A stretch of 64,000 nt of DNA from Rhizobium sp. 16-488-2b (GTDB lineage: Bacteria > Pseudomonadota > Alphaproteobacteria > Rhizobiales > Rhizobiaceae), in assembly GCF_017741815.1 (NCBI RefSeq), contig NZ_JAGHMF010000024.1, positions 91,041 through 155,040 of the forward strand, given 5' to 3'. This document shows positions 25,549-35,802 of the stretch, piece by piece. The translations under genes were made by a program, and so were the position numbers. Each line of letters opens with the position of its first letter. Position 1 is the stretch's first letter. Under the pieces are notes generated by a model that did no database searches, was not told where the DNA came from, and was given only the letters and a program-made list of their open reading frames with translations.

Positions 25549-26079
25549 CTAAGCCGCCCGCAGCCGCTCCACCTCGTCGACCACATCTTCCAGCCAGTGG
25601 TCGCGGATGCCCATCTCTTTGAGATGCGCCAACGTGTTGAAGACATAGGCGTCGTTCGGCCCGGATTTCCCCTGCGCCTGATGCACGATGCGCGCCGCCG
25701 CCATCGTATCCAGCGAACCGGCATATTGCGTGTGGTCGCGGTCGACGACATAGGCGACGCCCTTGACCCCGCGCCCGCCTGCAAGCTGCAGCGGAACCTG
25801 ACGCTCCAGATAAACGTTGGTCACCAGTTCGCGTTCTCTGAGATAGCCAATGACCTCGTCCCAATCCTCGCCCGCGACGCGAAACGCCATGCCGCGGCAT
25901 GATCCCCCGCGATCGAGCCCCAGCACCAGCCCCGGATTTTGCTCGGTGCCCCGATGCACCCACGAGCGAACGCAGAGAGATCGCCGATAGCCATGAATAA
26001 GCGCTTGTGACCGTTCAACAAACGCGAAGCCCGGATTCCACATCAGCGATCCGTAGCCAAACACCCAAAATTCGTCCAT
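25549..26079 (-). CDS. ChaC-like gamma-glutamylcyclotransferase
   Basis: 176 residues. The N-terminal WVFGYGSLMWNPGF contains the YGSL motif of the gamma-glutamylcyclotransferase fold, and the glutamate in the middle part (near LERQVPLQL) is the expected catalytic acid. ChaC-type enzymes release 5-oxoproline from glutathione. Substrate preference is not evident. It is divergent from the DUF2125 gene, and its 3' end meets the acyltransferase gene. Confidence 0.85.
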   Translation of the reverse strand: MDEFWVFGYGSLMWNPGFAFVERSQALIHGYRRSLCVRSWVHRGTEQNPGLVLGLDRGGSCRGMAFRVAGEDWDEVIGYLRERELVTNVYLERQVPLQLAGGRGVKGVAYVVDRDHTQYAGSLDTMAAARIVHQAQGKSGPNDAYVFNTLAHLKEMGIRDHWLEDVVDEVERLRAA

Positions 26080-26130
26080 ATCCCAAGCCAGACCGAGATT
26101 CTAATTTGCGGACAACCATTGGAGAACATC

Positions 26131-27132
26131 ATGGCAGCGTCAAGCCAATCCCGTAGCGGCAGGAAATTCTGGTTGCTGGGGGCAGGCATCGTTCTCGTGG
26201 TCGCACTCTATACCGGCGGCTGGTTCTATGCCGCCTCGACGCTGAAGAGCACGGTTCTGACGGCGATCGGCCCAGGCAACAAGGCCGGCGTATCAGGCGA
26301 ATGCGCCGATATCGACTTCCGCGGCTTCCCCTTCCGCATCGGCCTCTTCTGCTCGAAGGTGGATGTCGACGACAACGTCAACGGCGTCTCGGCAAGCTTC
26401 GGCGCCCTGCGCTCGGCGGCCCAGGTCTACGCCCCCGGCCATATCGTCTGGGAACTTGATTCGCCCGCCGAGATCCGCACCGCGCACGGCCTGTCGGTCA
26501 ACGCCGAGTGGACGAACCTGCAGTCGAGCCTCGTCACCAAGCTCAAGGGCATCGACCACTCATCGACCATAATCGACGGCCTGAAGGCGACCGCCGTCTC
26601 GTCGGCCACCGGCCAGACCATCAACTTCGACGCCGCCCACACCGAGTTGCACCTGCGCCAGAACGGCGCCGACCTCGATGGCGCGATCTCGCTGACCGAC
26701 GCGCAGACCGTCATCAAGGATTGGCCGCAGGTCTTGCCCAAGCTCTCAACGAGCGCCGACGTGACGCTGCAGGGCAAGGCCGGCATGATCGACGGCAGCG
26801 ACGAGAAGGGCCTCTACGGCGCCAGCGGCGAGCTCCGCAAGGCGGTGGCCGATATGGGCAATGGCAAGGTCATGACGCTGTCAGGCCCCTTCTCCTTCGA
26901 CGAGGAGGGCTATCTGACCGCCCAGTTCAAGCTGCAGATCGAGGATGTGAACGCCTGGCGCGACAGCATCAAGCAGGGCTTCCCCGATCTCGCCAAGACC
27001 GTCGACACCGCCGCCAAGCTCCTGAAGGCCATGGCCGGCGGCGGCGGAACCGTCTCCGTCGACCTCGTCGTCCAGCGCGGCAACGCCACCGTCAGCGGCT
27101 TCATCCCGCTGGGGCAGATTCCGCCGATTTGA
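26131..27132 (+). CDS. DUF2125 domain-containing protein
   Basis: 333 residues from the ATG at 26131, preceded by TTGGAGAAC. One N-terminal transmembrane helix (about residues 14-34) is followed by a long predicted periplasmic region with beta-strand-rich sequence, matching DUF2125 proteins of alphaproteobacteria. Their function is unknown. It faces tyrC across a short GC-rich hairpin. Confidence 0.8.
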   Translation: MAASSQSRSGRKFWLLGAGIVLVVALYTGGWFYAASTLKSTVLTAIGPGNKAGVSGECADIDFRGFPFRIGLFCSKVDVDDNVNGVSASFGALRSAAQVYAPGHIVWELDSPAEIRTAHGLSVNAEWTNLQSSLVTKLKGIDHSSTIIDGLKATAVSSATGQTINFDAAHTELHLRQNGADLDGAISLTDAQTVIKDWPQVLPKLSTSADVTLQGKAGMIDGSDEKGLYGASGELRKAVADMGNGKVMTLSGPFSFDEEGYLTAQFKLQIEDVNAWRDSIKQGFPDLAKTVDTAAKLLKAMAGGGGTVSVDLVVQRGNATVSGFIPLGQIPPI

Positions 27133-27142
27133 GGTTTATGGT

Positions 27143-27164
27143 GGGGCGCGCAGAGCGCCGCCCC
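27143..27164. terminator. Hairpin between DUF2125 gene and tyrC
   Basis: GGGGCG and CGCCCC-type arms around CGCAGAGCG form a stem between two converging genes. There is no clear T run on either side, so termination efficiency is uncertain. Confidence 0.3.
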
Positions 27165-27168
27165 TCAC

Positions 27169-28098
27169 TCACCCCTTCTTATCAAGCGTATGCGGCCGCC
27201 CGAAGTCCGGAGCGTCAACATCCTGGCCGGCCTCGATGATCGAGCGGCGGATGGCGCGGGTGCGGGTGAAGAGGTCGAAGATCTTGTCGCCCTCGCCCCA
27301 GCGGATCGCCCGCTGCAGATAGGCGAGGTCTTCGGAAAACCGCGCCAGCATCTCGAGGATCGCATCCTTGTTGTGCAGGCACACGTCCCGCCACATGGTG
27401 GGGTCTGAGGCCGCCAGACGCGTAAAATCGCGGAAACCGGAGGCGGAATACTTGATCACTTCCGATTCCGTCACCGTGCCCAGATCATCGGCCGTGCCGA
27501 CGATGTTGAAGGCGATCAGGTGCGGCAGGTGCGAGACGATGGCGAGCACCTTGTCGTGGTGTTCGGGGTCCATCACGTCGATCTTCGAGCCCAGCGTCTC
27601 CCAGAAGCGGCTGAGCGCCTTGAGCGCCGTCTCATCCGTCCCTTCGAGCGGCGTGAAGATGCACCAGCGGCCTGCGAACAGCCCGGGGAAGCCGGCATCC
27701 GGACCCGACTTTTCCGTGCCCGCCAGCGGGTGGCCGGGGATGAAGTGGACGTTGCCAGGCATATGCGGCTGCATCTGCGCAATGACCGACGCCTTGGTCG
27801 AGCCGACATCGGTGACGATGGCGCCCGGCTTCAGGCTACCGGCGATCTCCTTGGCAACCGCCTCAGACGCACCGACCGGCACCGAGACGATGACGAGATC
27901 AGCATCCTTGACCGCTTCGGCCGAAGACGTCGTGTAGCGATCGCCGAGCTCAAGCTCTTCCGCCCGCTTCAGCGTCTCGGCGCTGCGGGTGGCGATGACC
28001 ACCTCTTTCGCCAGCCCCAGCCGCTTGATGTCATGCGCCAGCGATGAGCCGATCAAGCCGATGCCGATAAGCGCGATGCGATCGAACTGGACCGTCAT
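27169..28098 (-). CDS. tyrC: Prephenate/arogenate dehydrogenase
   Basis: 309 residues. The NAD(P) glycine motif GIGLIGSSLAHD is at residues 11-22, and GTEKSGPDAG, SHLPHLIAF and the catalytic histidines match the TyrA/TyrC family. It oxidises prephenate or arogenate toward tyrosine. Its start overlaps the hisC stop as ATGA, so the two are one translation unit. Rhizobia often pair these genes because the aminotransferase can serve both histidine and aromatic amino acid synthesis. Confidence 0.92.
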   Translation of the reverse strand: MTVQFDRIALIGIGLIGSSLAHDIKRLGLAKEVVIATRSAETLKRAEELELGDRYTTSSAEAVKDADLVIVSVPVGASEAVAKEIAGSLKPGAIVTDVGSTKASVIAQMQPHMPGNVHFIPGHPLAGTEKSGPDAGFPGLFAGRWCIFTPLEGTDETALKALSRFWETLGSKIDVMDPEHHDKVLAIVSHLPHLIAFNIVGTADDLGTVTESEVIKYSASGFRDFTRLAASDPTMWRDVCLHNKDAILEMLARFSEDLAYLQRAIRWGEGDKIFDLFTRTRAIRRSIIEAGQDVDAPDFGRPHTLDKKG

Positions 28099-29204
28099 GC
28101 CTTCCGTCCCATGAACTCGCCGAGCGCCTCGATGACGCCGCGGTTGGCCTCTTCGGGACCAACGCTCATGCGCAGCGAATTCTTGAAGCCGTAGCCCTTC
28201 ACCGCGCGCAGGATATAGCCGCGGCTGGTGAGGAACTCATCGGCCTCGTCTGCGCGCTTGCCGTCCACATCGGGGAAGTGGATCAGCACGAAATTGGTGA
28301 CGGATGGCGTTACCTTCAGGCCGATCGCCTCGAAGGCGACGGTCAGCTTGTCGATCCACATCTGGTTGAAGGCGACGGCTTCCTGCATGAAGGACTGGTC
28401 GCGGATCGCAGCCGCACCGGCCGAGATCGCCGCCATGTTCATGTTGAACGGTCCGCGCACGCGGTTCAGCGCATCGACGATGTCGGCGGGCGCATACATC
28501 CAGCCGACGCGCAGCGCCGCCAGGCCGTATACCTTCGAGAAGGTGCGGGTCATCACAACGTTCGGGTTCGACGACACGATCTCGATACCGGATTCATAGT
28601 CGTTGCGGCGCACGTATTCGGCATAGGCCGCGTCGAGCACCAGCACGACGTTCTTCGGCAATGCTGCATGCAGGCGGCGGATCTCGCTGACGGGAACATA
28701 GGTGCCCGTCGGATTGCCGGGATTGGCGATGAACACCATCTTGGTCTTCTCGGTCACGGCGGCGATGATTGCGTCGACATCGACGGTCGCTTCCTTCTCC
28801 TTGACCGTGACGACGGTAGCGCCGGCGCCCATGATCTGGATCTTGTAGACCAGGAAGCCATGCTCGGTGATGATGGCCTCGTCGCCGGGCGCCAGATAGA
28901 CGTGGCAGAGCAGGCCGAGCAGCTCGTCCGAGCCGTTGCCGCAGAGAATGTTAGCCGGGTTAAGCCCATGCACCGCCGCGATCGCCTCGCGCAGCTCGAC
29001 GGCCTGTCCATCCGGATAGCGCTCGAGATTGTCGGCCGCCGCGCGATAGGCGGCAATCGCCTTCGGGCTGGCGCCGAGCGGCGTTTCGTTCGACGAGAGC
29101 TTGTAGACGCGCGCCACGCCCGGCGCATGTTCCTTGCCGGGCACATAGGCCGCGATATCAAGAATACCGGCACGGGGAACAGGCTTGCTCGTCTCTACGC
29201 TCAT
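28095..29204 (-). CDS. hisC: Histidinol-phosphate aminotransferase
   Basis: 369 residues from the ATG at 29204. The PLP lysine lies in TRTFSKVYGLAALRVGW, and the SNETPLG, NGSDELL and NPGNPTGT motifs define a fold-type I aminotransferase of the HisC group. Pairing with tyrC suggests that it also transaminates aromatic precursors. The upstream open frame (to 29378) runs through repeat DNA and is not coding. It is the first gene of the hisC-tyrC unit. Confidence 0.93.
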   Translation of the reverse strand: MSVETSKPVPRAGILDIAAYVPGKEHAPGVARVYKLSSNETPLGASPKAIAAYRAAADNLERYPDGQAVELREAIAAVHGLNPANILCGNGSDELLGLLCHVYLAPGDEAIITEHGFLVYKIQIMGAGATVVTVKEKEATVDVDAIIAAVTEKTKMVFIANPGNPTGTYVPVSEIRRLHAALPKNVVLVLDAAYAEYVRRNDYESGIEIVSSNPNVVMTRTFSKVYGLAALRVGWMYAPADIVDALNRVRGPFNMNMAAISAGAAAIRDQSFMQEAVAFNQMWIDKLTVAFEAIGLKVTPSVTNFVLIHFPDVDGKRADEADEFLTSRGYILRAVKGYGFKNSLRMSVGPEEANRGVIEALGEFMGRKA

Positions 29205-29319
29205 GGGATCAACCTTGGAAAAGGCCGGGGTGTCCGGCTGGAAATTGCCTTGAGGCAATAGAACGGAAATGGTGCGTTGTCGAGTGGTGGGGGGAGATAG
29301 GGCGAGCGCCCACCACGAG

Positions 29320-29475
29320 TCTCTTCCCCCCAACGGGGGGAAGGTGCCGGCAGGCGGATGAGGGGGCCTGCGGCACAACCCTCACTTCCAGGGAAATGAC
29401 AAATATAGCGGCAAGCCCACCCGGAGCCCCCTCATCCGGCCCTTCGGGCCACCTTCTCCCCGAGGGGAGAAGGGA
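29320..29475. repeat. Second pair of RIME-like palindromes
   Basis: Palindromes with 9-base arms (29323-29343) and 10-base arms (29452-29473) flank a spacer, with the shared flanks GGATGAGGGGGCC and its inverted form CCCCCTCATCC. A small GGCCC-TTC-GGGCC hairpin (29438-29450) sits next to the second. They fill the gap between the methyltransferase stop and the hisC start and are related in sequence to the pair at 12.7 kb. Confidence 0.75.
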
Positions 29476-29494
29476 GTACCGCACCGCTGCGAGC

Positions 29495-30235
29495 CTACCG
29501 CGTCCGCGTCGTCGGCACCCCATGCGGCGACAGCACCGGCACGAATACACGCCTGGAAGCGCGCACCGCCACCGGCAGGCCCTGATAGAGCCGCTTCTGC
29601 GCCTCGACGATGATGACCCCCGAAAAAGCCGGCCAGAGTGCCCGCCCGACATACTCGAATGCACCACGCAGCCGCATCATCGTCCGCAGCTTCGACGGCG
29701 GAAACAAAAGCGCCTCTGCGGACGCCCCCGGCGTAAAATTCGTCTCGCGCAACAGATGCGTCAGCTGCCCCCGCGAATAGGGCCGCCCTGAGCCGAAAGG
29801 CGTGTGCTCCAGCCGCGCCCAGACGCCGCGCCGGTTGGGCACGACGATGACCAGCCGTCCGCCCGGCGCCAGCACCCGCCAGAGCTCCTTCAGCGTCTCG
29901 CGCGGGTTTTCCGCGAACTCCAGCGAGTGCACCATCAGCACCCGGTCGATCGACGAATCCGGCAGCGGCAGTTCCTCGTCGAAGATCAGCGCCGTCGACG
30001 ACAGCGAGCCCATCGGCCAGTTCACGGCACCCTGCCCCGCCGGCATGAAGGCGAAGGTGCGTTCGGTATCGGCCTGGAAACGATCGAGAAACGGCACGGC
30101 ATAGCCGATGCCCACCAGCCGCTCCTGCGGCAGCCGCACCCACAGCGACGACAGCGCCATGGCGATCGACTGCTCGGCGATGCGGCCGAGGTCGGAATGA
30201 TAGAACTGGCGTAGGTCGACGATATCTGCGTGCAT
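29495..30235 (-). CDS. SAM-dependent methyltransferase (class I)
   Basis: 246 residues from the ATG at 30235. The motifs are LVGIGYAVPFL (motif I, near residue 40), DSSIDRVLMVHSLEF (motif IV region) and LWRVLAPGGRLVIVVPN (motif post-I/VI), as in UbiE/COQ5-like methyltransferases. The substrate is unknown. It is divergent from gloB, 89 bases away. RIME-like repeats lie after its stop. Confidence 0.83.
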   Translation of the reverse strand: MHADIVDLRQFYHSDLGRIAEQSIAMALSSLWVRLPQERLVGIGYAVPFLDRFQADTERTFAFMPAGQGAVNWPMGSLSSTALIFDEELPLPDSSIDRVLMVHSLEFAENPRETLKELWRVLAPGGRLVIVVPNRRGVWARLEHTPFGSGRPYSRGQLTHLLRETNFTPGASAEALLFPPSKLRTMMRLRGAFEYVGRALWPAFSGVIIVEAQKRLYQGLPVAVRASRRVFVPVLSPHGVPTTRTR

Positions 30236-30324
30236 TGCGATAAATGTTATCAGTGAGCGGTTGGACTTCAAGGCCGCAGCCTCTACATTCGGGGTCAGTC
30301 CGAGATAAAGAGGCACTTTAGATT

Positions 30325-31095
30325 ATGAAACCTTTGGATTTAGACGTTTTTCTCTGCCGCACCGACAATTTCGGCGTGCTTGTTCATGATCCCGAGACCG
30401 GCCACACCGCCTCCATCGACGCCCCTGATGCCGACGCCGTCATTGCCGCCGCGAACCGTCGCGGTTGGACGATCAGCCACATCTTCACCACCCATCATCA
30501 TACCGACCACGTCGAGGGCAATCTGGCGCTGAAGGAGAAGTACGGCTGCGAGATCATCGGCCCGATCAACGAGGCAGTGGCGATCCCGGGCCTCGACATG
30601 ACGATGTCCGACGACGATACCTTCCTGTTCGGCGAACACCCCGTCCGCGTGATCGAGACCCCCGGCCACACCGCCGGCCATATCTGCTACCACTTCACCG
30701 ACGACAAGCTGCTCTTTGCCGCCGACACGCTGTTCGCGCTCGGCTGTGGCCGCCTGTTCGAACGCCCGCCGGCCGATATGTGGCACTCGCTGCAGAAGCT
30801 CGCCGTGCTGCCCGATGAGACCGCGATCTATTTCGGCCACGAATACACGCTCTCCAACGCCCGCTTCGCGCTGACCATCGACCCGGATAACGAACGTCTG
30901 AAGGCCCGCGCCGCCGAGATCGAGGCACTGCGCGCCGAGGGCAAGTTCACCATCCCGACGACGCTCGCGCTGGAGAAGGAAACCAACCCGTTCCTCCGCG
31001 CCGGCGACCCCGCCATCCGCCGCAACCTGTTGATGGAAACCAAGACCAACGAAGAGGTCTTCGCCGAAATCCGCAAGCGCAAGGATAATTTCTGA
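30325..31095 (+). CDS. gloB: Hydroxyacylglutathione hydrolase (glyoxalase II)
   Basis: 256 residues. The metal-binding motif THHHTDH (about 55-61), the later histidines (TPGHTAGH, GHEYTLSN) and the aspartate in FAADTLFALGCGRLFE match glyoxalase II. The C-terminal glutathione-binding part ends IRKRKDNF. It hydrolyses S-lactoylglutathione to lactate and glutathione, finishing methylglyoxal detoxification. Its stop overlaps the start of the cupin gene by one base (TGATG). Confidence 0.94.
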   Translation: MKPLDLDVFLCRTDNFGVLVHDPETGHTASIDAPDADAVIAAANRRGWTISHIFTTHHHTDHVEGNLALKEKYGCEIIGPINEAVAIPGLDMTMSDDDTFLFGEHPVRVIETPGHTAGHICYHFTDDKLLFAADTLFALGCGRLFERPPADMWHSLQKLAVLPDETAIYFGHEYTLSNARFALTIDPDNERLKARAAEIEALRAEGKFTIPTTLALEKETNPFLRAGDPAIRRNLLMETKTNEEVFAEIRKRKDNF

Positions 31096-31532
31096 TGGCG
31101 CCGGCGCCGATCTCCGCCGACGACATCATCCGCGAACTCGACCTGCAGCCGCACCCCGAGGGCGGCTTCTACATCCAGACCTTCCGCGACAGCGAAGGCG
31201 AGGAACGCGGGCACTCGACGGCGATCTACTATCTGCTGAAATCCGGCCAGCGCTCGCATTGGCACCGCGTCCACGACGCGGCCGAGGTCTGGCACTATTA
31301 TGCCGGCGCACCGCTGGCGCTGCACCGCGCTGAAGACGGCGGTCGGAGCGAGACGCTGATGCTTGGCCCCGATATCCTCGGCGGCCAGCGCCCGCAGGCA
31401 ATCATCCCCGCCAACTGGTGGCAATCGGCCGAGACGCTTGGCGACTATACGCTGGTTGGATGCACGGTGTCGCCCGGCTTCGAATTTTCGAGCTTCGAGA
31501 TGGCCCCGCCCGACTGGTCGCCGGACACCTGA
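31095..31532 (+). CDS. Cupin domain-containing protein (DUF985)
   Basis: 145 residues with the DUF985/Cupin_5 pattern: LDLQPHPEGGFYIQTFR, SHWHRVHDAAEVWHYYAG with candidate metal histidines, and a C-terminal GCTVSPGFEFSSFEM. These proteins form a double-stranded beta-helix, and their substrate is unknown. The overlap with gloB means the two are translated together. Confidence 0.85.
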   Translation: MAPAPISADDIIRELDLQPHPEGGFYIQTFRDSEGEERGHSTAIYYLLKSGQRSHWHRVHDAAEVWHYYAGAPLALHRAEDGGRSETLMLGPDILGGQRPQAIIPANWWQSAETLGDYTLVGCTVSPGFEFSSFEMAPPDWSPDT

Positions 31533-31539
31533 AAGCGCC

Positions 31540-31887
31540 TTACCCCTGCTGCTCGACCACCTCGGGCAACATCACGAACAGCGATTTGAGCAGCGACACC
31601 GTGCCGGAGTGGCCGACGCTGTAATAGATCATGCGGCCCTCGCGGCGCGTATTGACCAGGCCCTCGAGACGCAGGCGGGCGAGCTGTTGCGAGACCATGG
31701 CCTGCTGCATGCCGAGAATGTCCTCGATCTGGCTGACGGTCTTCTCCTCATCCGCGAGAATGCACAGGATGAGCAACCGCGTATGATGAGCCAGCGCTTT
31801 CAGAAGTTCACTTGCTGCCCGAGCTTTGGTCGAAAACCCCTGCAATTCGTGATCGGCCATACCCGATCGAGGTGTCGGCAAGTGCAT
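31540..31887 (-). CDS. ArsR-family transcriptional regulator
   Basis: 115 residues, a winged helix-turn-helix. LLKALAHHTRLLILCILAD, QIEDILGMQQAMVSQQLARLRLEGLVNTRREGR and IYYSVG are the ArsR/SmtB core and wing. No ELCV-type metal-binding cysteines are visible, so it may sense something other than arsenic-like metals. It is near, but divergent from no obvious, target gene. An internal ATG at 31860 is an alternative start. Confidence 0.85.
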   Translation of the reverse strand: MHLPTPRSGMADHELQGFSTKARAASELLKALAHHTRLLILCILADEEKTVSQIEDILGMQQAMVSQQLARLRLEGLVNTRREGRMIYYSVGHSGTVSLLKSLFVMLPEVVEQQG

Positions 31888-31991
31888 GTTATGTCTCTGC
31901 TTGCATATATATCAAAAATGACAAGTGCTCATAACACGTACGCAAGGCCGGATAATTTGGATCTCCTAAAGTGCCAAAAAAAGTCACGTAA

Positions 31992-32762
31992 TCAGCAGAT
32001 AAGCTGGCCGCCATTGATCTCCAGCACCTGGCCGGTCACGTAGCCCGACAGCGACGGCGCCGCCATGAAGAGATAGGCCGGCGCGCAATCCTCGGCCGTC
32101 CCCAGCCGCTGCAGCGGTATGCCCTTGCGGGTCTGCTCAAGCTTTTCGGCGGATGAATAGCGCTGGTGGAAATCGGTTTCGATCGTTCCCGGCGAGATGC
32201 AGTTGACGCGGATGCCGTCGGGAGCGAGTTCGCGCGCAAGCGCTTTCGAGTAAGTCGAGACGAACGCCTTGGAAGCCGAGTAGATCGCCGAGCCGGGGCT
32301 GCCGCCCGTCAACGCCGAGATCGAAACCGTGTTGACGATCGCAGCCTCGCCAGCGGCCCTCAGCGCCGGCAGCAGCGCCCTGGTGACCTCGACGACCGAC
32401 GTCTGGTTCAGCTGCACCACCTGGCCATACTGCTCGTCCGTGAGCGTACCCGCCGGAAACCGGCCGAACATCGTTCCCGCATTGTTGACGAGCGCGTGGA
32501 TCGTCTTGAAATGGCCGAGTACCTTGCTGGCAAAAACCTGGCACCCCTCGCCCGTCGAGAAATCGCCGGCGATCAGGATGGCGCGGCGATCTTCTTCCGC
32601 CGTCAGCAGGAAATCCGGTAGCGTCCGCTCGCCGTCGCGGCCGGTGTGAACCAGCACCCGCGCACCGCAATCGAGAAACTGTCTCGCGACCTCGAGCCCG
32701 ATCCCGCGACCGGCACCCGTGACCACCACATTGCGGTTTTCGAACAACTTCGGATGAAACAT
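31992..32762 (-). CDS. SDR family oxidoreductase
   Basis: 256 residues from the ATG at 32762, with GGGGAGGG upstream. TGAGRGIG (residues 14-21), NNAGTMFG, the serine of NTVSISALTGG and YSASK make a complete classical short-chain dehydrogenase, ending with the GQVLEINGGQ seen in FabG-like members. The substrate is unknown. It precedes the atpC terminator by about 170 bases but is on its own. Confidence 0.88.
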   Translation of the reverse strand: MFHPKLFENRNVVVTGAGRGIGLEVARQFLDCGARVLVHTGRDGERTLPDFLLTAEEDRRAILIAGDFSTGEGCQVFASKVLGHFKTIHALVNNAGTMFGRFPAGTLTDEQYGQVVQLNQTSVVEVTRALLPALRAAGEAAIVNTVSISALTGGSPGSAIYSASKAFVSTYSKALARELAPDGIRVNCISPGTIETDFHQRYSSAEKLEQTRKGIPLQRLGTAEDCAPAYLFMAAPSLSGYVTGQVLEINGGQLIC

Positions 32763-32886
32763 CAAACCCTCCCCATCAGCGGCCGAACCGATGCGGATCC
32801 GACATGGTGAGAAGATAGCCTCTGCATCCGCCAATGATCAACCGCTACCGGCCTTCGATAGCCGAGAAGAGCCTCGAGCGAGCAAC

Positions 32887-32910
32887 AAAAAAGCGGCCTT
32901 GCGGCCGCTT
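32887..32910 (-). terminator. Terminator of the atpHAGDC operon
   Basis: Perfect 8-base arms AAGCGGCC/GGCCGCTT around TTGC, with an A run on the plus strand that becomes a six-U tail in the minus-strand transcript. It sits 25 bases after the atpC stop codon, so it should end the atp operon. Confidence 0.9.
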
Positions 32911-32934
32911 CGATGACAGTCAGAGCTGGAAGGC

Positions 32935-33342
32935 TCAGTCCTTGTTGACGACACCCTGGAGGTGCGTCATTTCCATGATGAAGTGTTCCAGCTTGGACTT
33001 GTGCTCGTGATGCTGGGCATCCTCGAGCTCAGACTTGGCGGCGTCGATGCGACGGTCGAGTTCGTCCTTGGAGACGTCTTCGACGGGGATCGCGGATTCC
33101 GCGAGCAGCGTGCAGCCGGTCGGCAGGATGTCGGCGAAGCCGCCGAACACCACGAAGTCCTTCTTGACACCGCTGGCGGAGCGAACGCTCACGACGCCCG
33201 GCTTGATTGTTGTCATCGTCGGCGCGTGGTTCGCCATGACGGTCATCTCGCCCTCGGTTGCCGGAATGACAACTTCGGTCACCATCTCGGACAAGAGCAG
33301 GCGCTCCGGAGATACGAGTTCAAAATTGAAATTGTCAGCCAT
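32935..33342 (-). CDS. atpC: ATP synthase F1 epsilon subunit
   Basis: 135 residues. The beta-sandwich part (FELVSPERLLLSEMVTEVVIPATEGEMTVMANHAPTM region) is followed by a helical C-terminal arm (about 85-135). Epsilon is part of the rotor stalk of F1 and can inhibit ATP hydrolysis. It is the last gene of the atpHAGDC operon, 77 bases after atpD, and ends at a strong terminator. Confidence 0.96.
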   Translation of the reverse strand: MADNFNFELVSPERLLLSEMVTEVVIPATEGEMTVMANHAPTMTTIKPGVVSVRSASGVKKDFVVFGGFADILPTGCTLLAESAIPVEDVSKDELDRRIDAAKSELEDAQHHEHKSKLEHFIMEMTHLQGVVNKD

Positions 33343-33419
33343 GACGTTTCACTTCTTGATTGTCTTTGAAACGAGAGACGGCGCGCGGGGACGGACCCTG
33401 CGCGCCGTAAGTGAATGCA

Positions 33420-34868
<1,449 letters not shown>

Positions 34869-34891
34869 CTTCTTACCCTCTTTCCCTTACC

Positions 34892-35776
34892 TCAGAGCGC
34901 TTCCGCGCCCGAAATGATTTCAATGAGTTCCTTGGTGATCTGAGCCTGGCGCTGACGGTTGTAGGAAAGCGTCAGCTTGTTGATCATTTCACCAGCGTTA
35001 CGCGTCGCATTGTCCATCGCGCTCATCTTGGCGCCCATTTCGCCGGCGACGTTCTCGAGGAGCGCGCGGAAAATCTGGACCGAGATGTTGCGTGGAATCA
35101 GATCCTCGAGGATCGATGCCGGATCTGGCTCGTATTCGTAGACCGCGCCCGCATGTGCCGCGTCCTCGGCAACCGCCTCGCCAGCCGAAGCCGGGATGAG
35201 CTGCTGTGCCGTCGGAACCTGCGAGATCACCGACTTGAACTCGGAATAGAAGAGCGTGCAGACGTCGAATTCACCGGCTTCGTACATCTCGATGATGCGC
35301 TTGCCGATGCTGTCGGCGTTTTCGAAGGCGACACGCTTGACGTCGCGGAGTTCCTTGCGCTCGACGATGAGCGGCAGGAATTCGCGGCGCAGGCTGTCGT
35401 AGCCCTTCTTGCCGACAGTGAAGATCTTTACCGTCTTGCCTTCTGCGGTCAGCTTGCGGGCATGATCGCGGGCAAAACGGGAAATCTGCGAGTTGAAACC
35501 GCCGCAGAGGCCGCGATCAGCCGTGCAGACAACGAGCAGGTGAACCTGATCCTTGCCTGTACCGGTCATGAGAGCCGGCGCACCATCCGCATCGGTGACG
35601 GCGTTGGCGATGTTCGCCAAGACCGCACTCATCCGCTGCGAATAGGGCCGGGCGGCCTCGGCCGCCTCCTGCGCACGCCGAAGCTTCGCCGCGGCGACCA
35701 TTTTCATCGCCTTGGTGATCTTCTGCGTCGCCTTGACGGAGGCGATCCGGTTTTTCAGATCCTTAAGTGAAGGCAT
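34892..35776 (-). CDS. atpG: ATP synthase F1 gamma subunit
   Basis: 294 residues. The N-terminal LKNRIASVKATQKITKAMKMV and the C-terminal MDNATRNAGEMINKLTLSYNR form the central rotor coiled coil. Length is normal. It is between atpA and atpD, in the standard order of the F1 genes in alphaproteobacteria, where F0 genes are encoded elsewhere. Confidence 0.97.
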   Translation of the reverse strand: MPSLKDLKNRIASVKATQKITKAMKMVAAAKLRRAQEAAEAARPYSQRMSAVLANIANAVTDADGAPALMTGTGKDQVHLLVVCTADRGLCGGFNSQISRFARDHARKLTAEGKTVKIFTVGKKGYDSLRREFLPLIVERKELRDVKRVAFENADSIGKRIIEMYEAGEFDVCTLFYSEFKSVISQVPTAQQLIPASAGEAVAEDAAHAGAVYEYEPDPASILEDLIPRNISVQIFRALLENVAGEMGAKMSAMDNATRNAGEMINKLTLSYNRQRQAQITKELIEIISGAEAL

Positions 35777-35802
35777 CCGTGATCCGTCCTAACTGGGTCC
35801 GA

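Noticed and set aside
29205..29378. N-terminal extension of HisC
   Set aside because: The extension reads through RIME-like repeat DNA and does not look like HisC; the ATG at 29204 has the conserved start.
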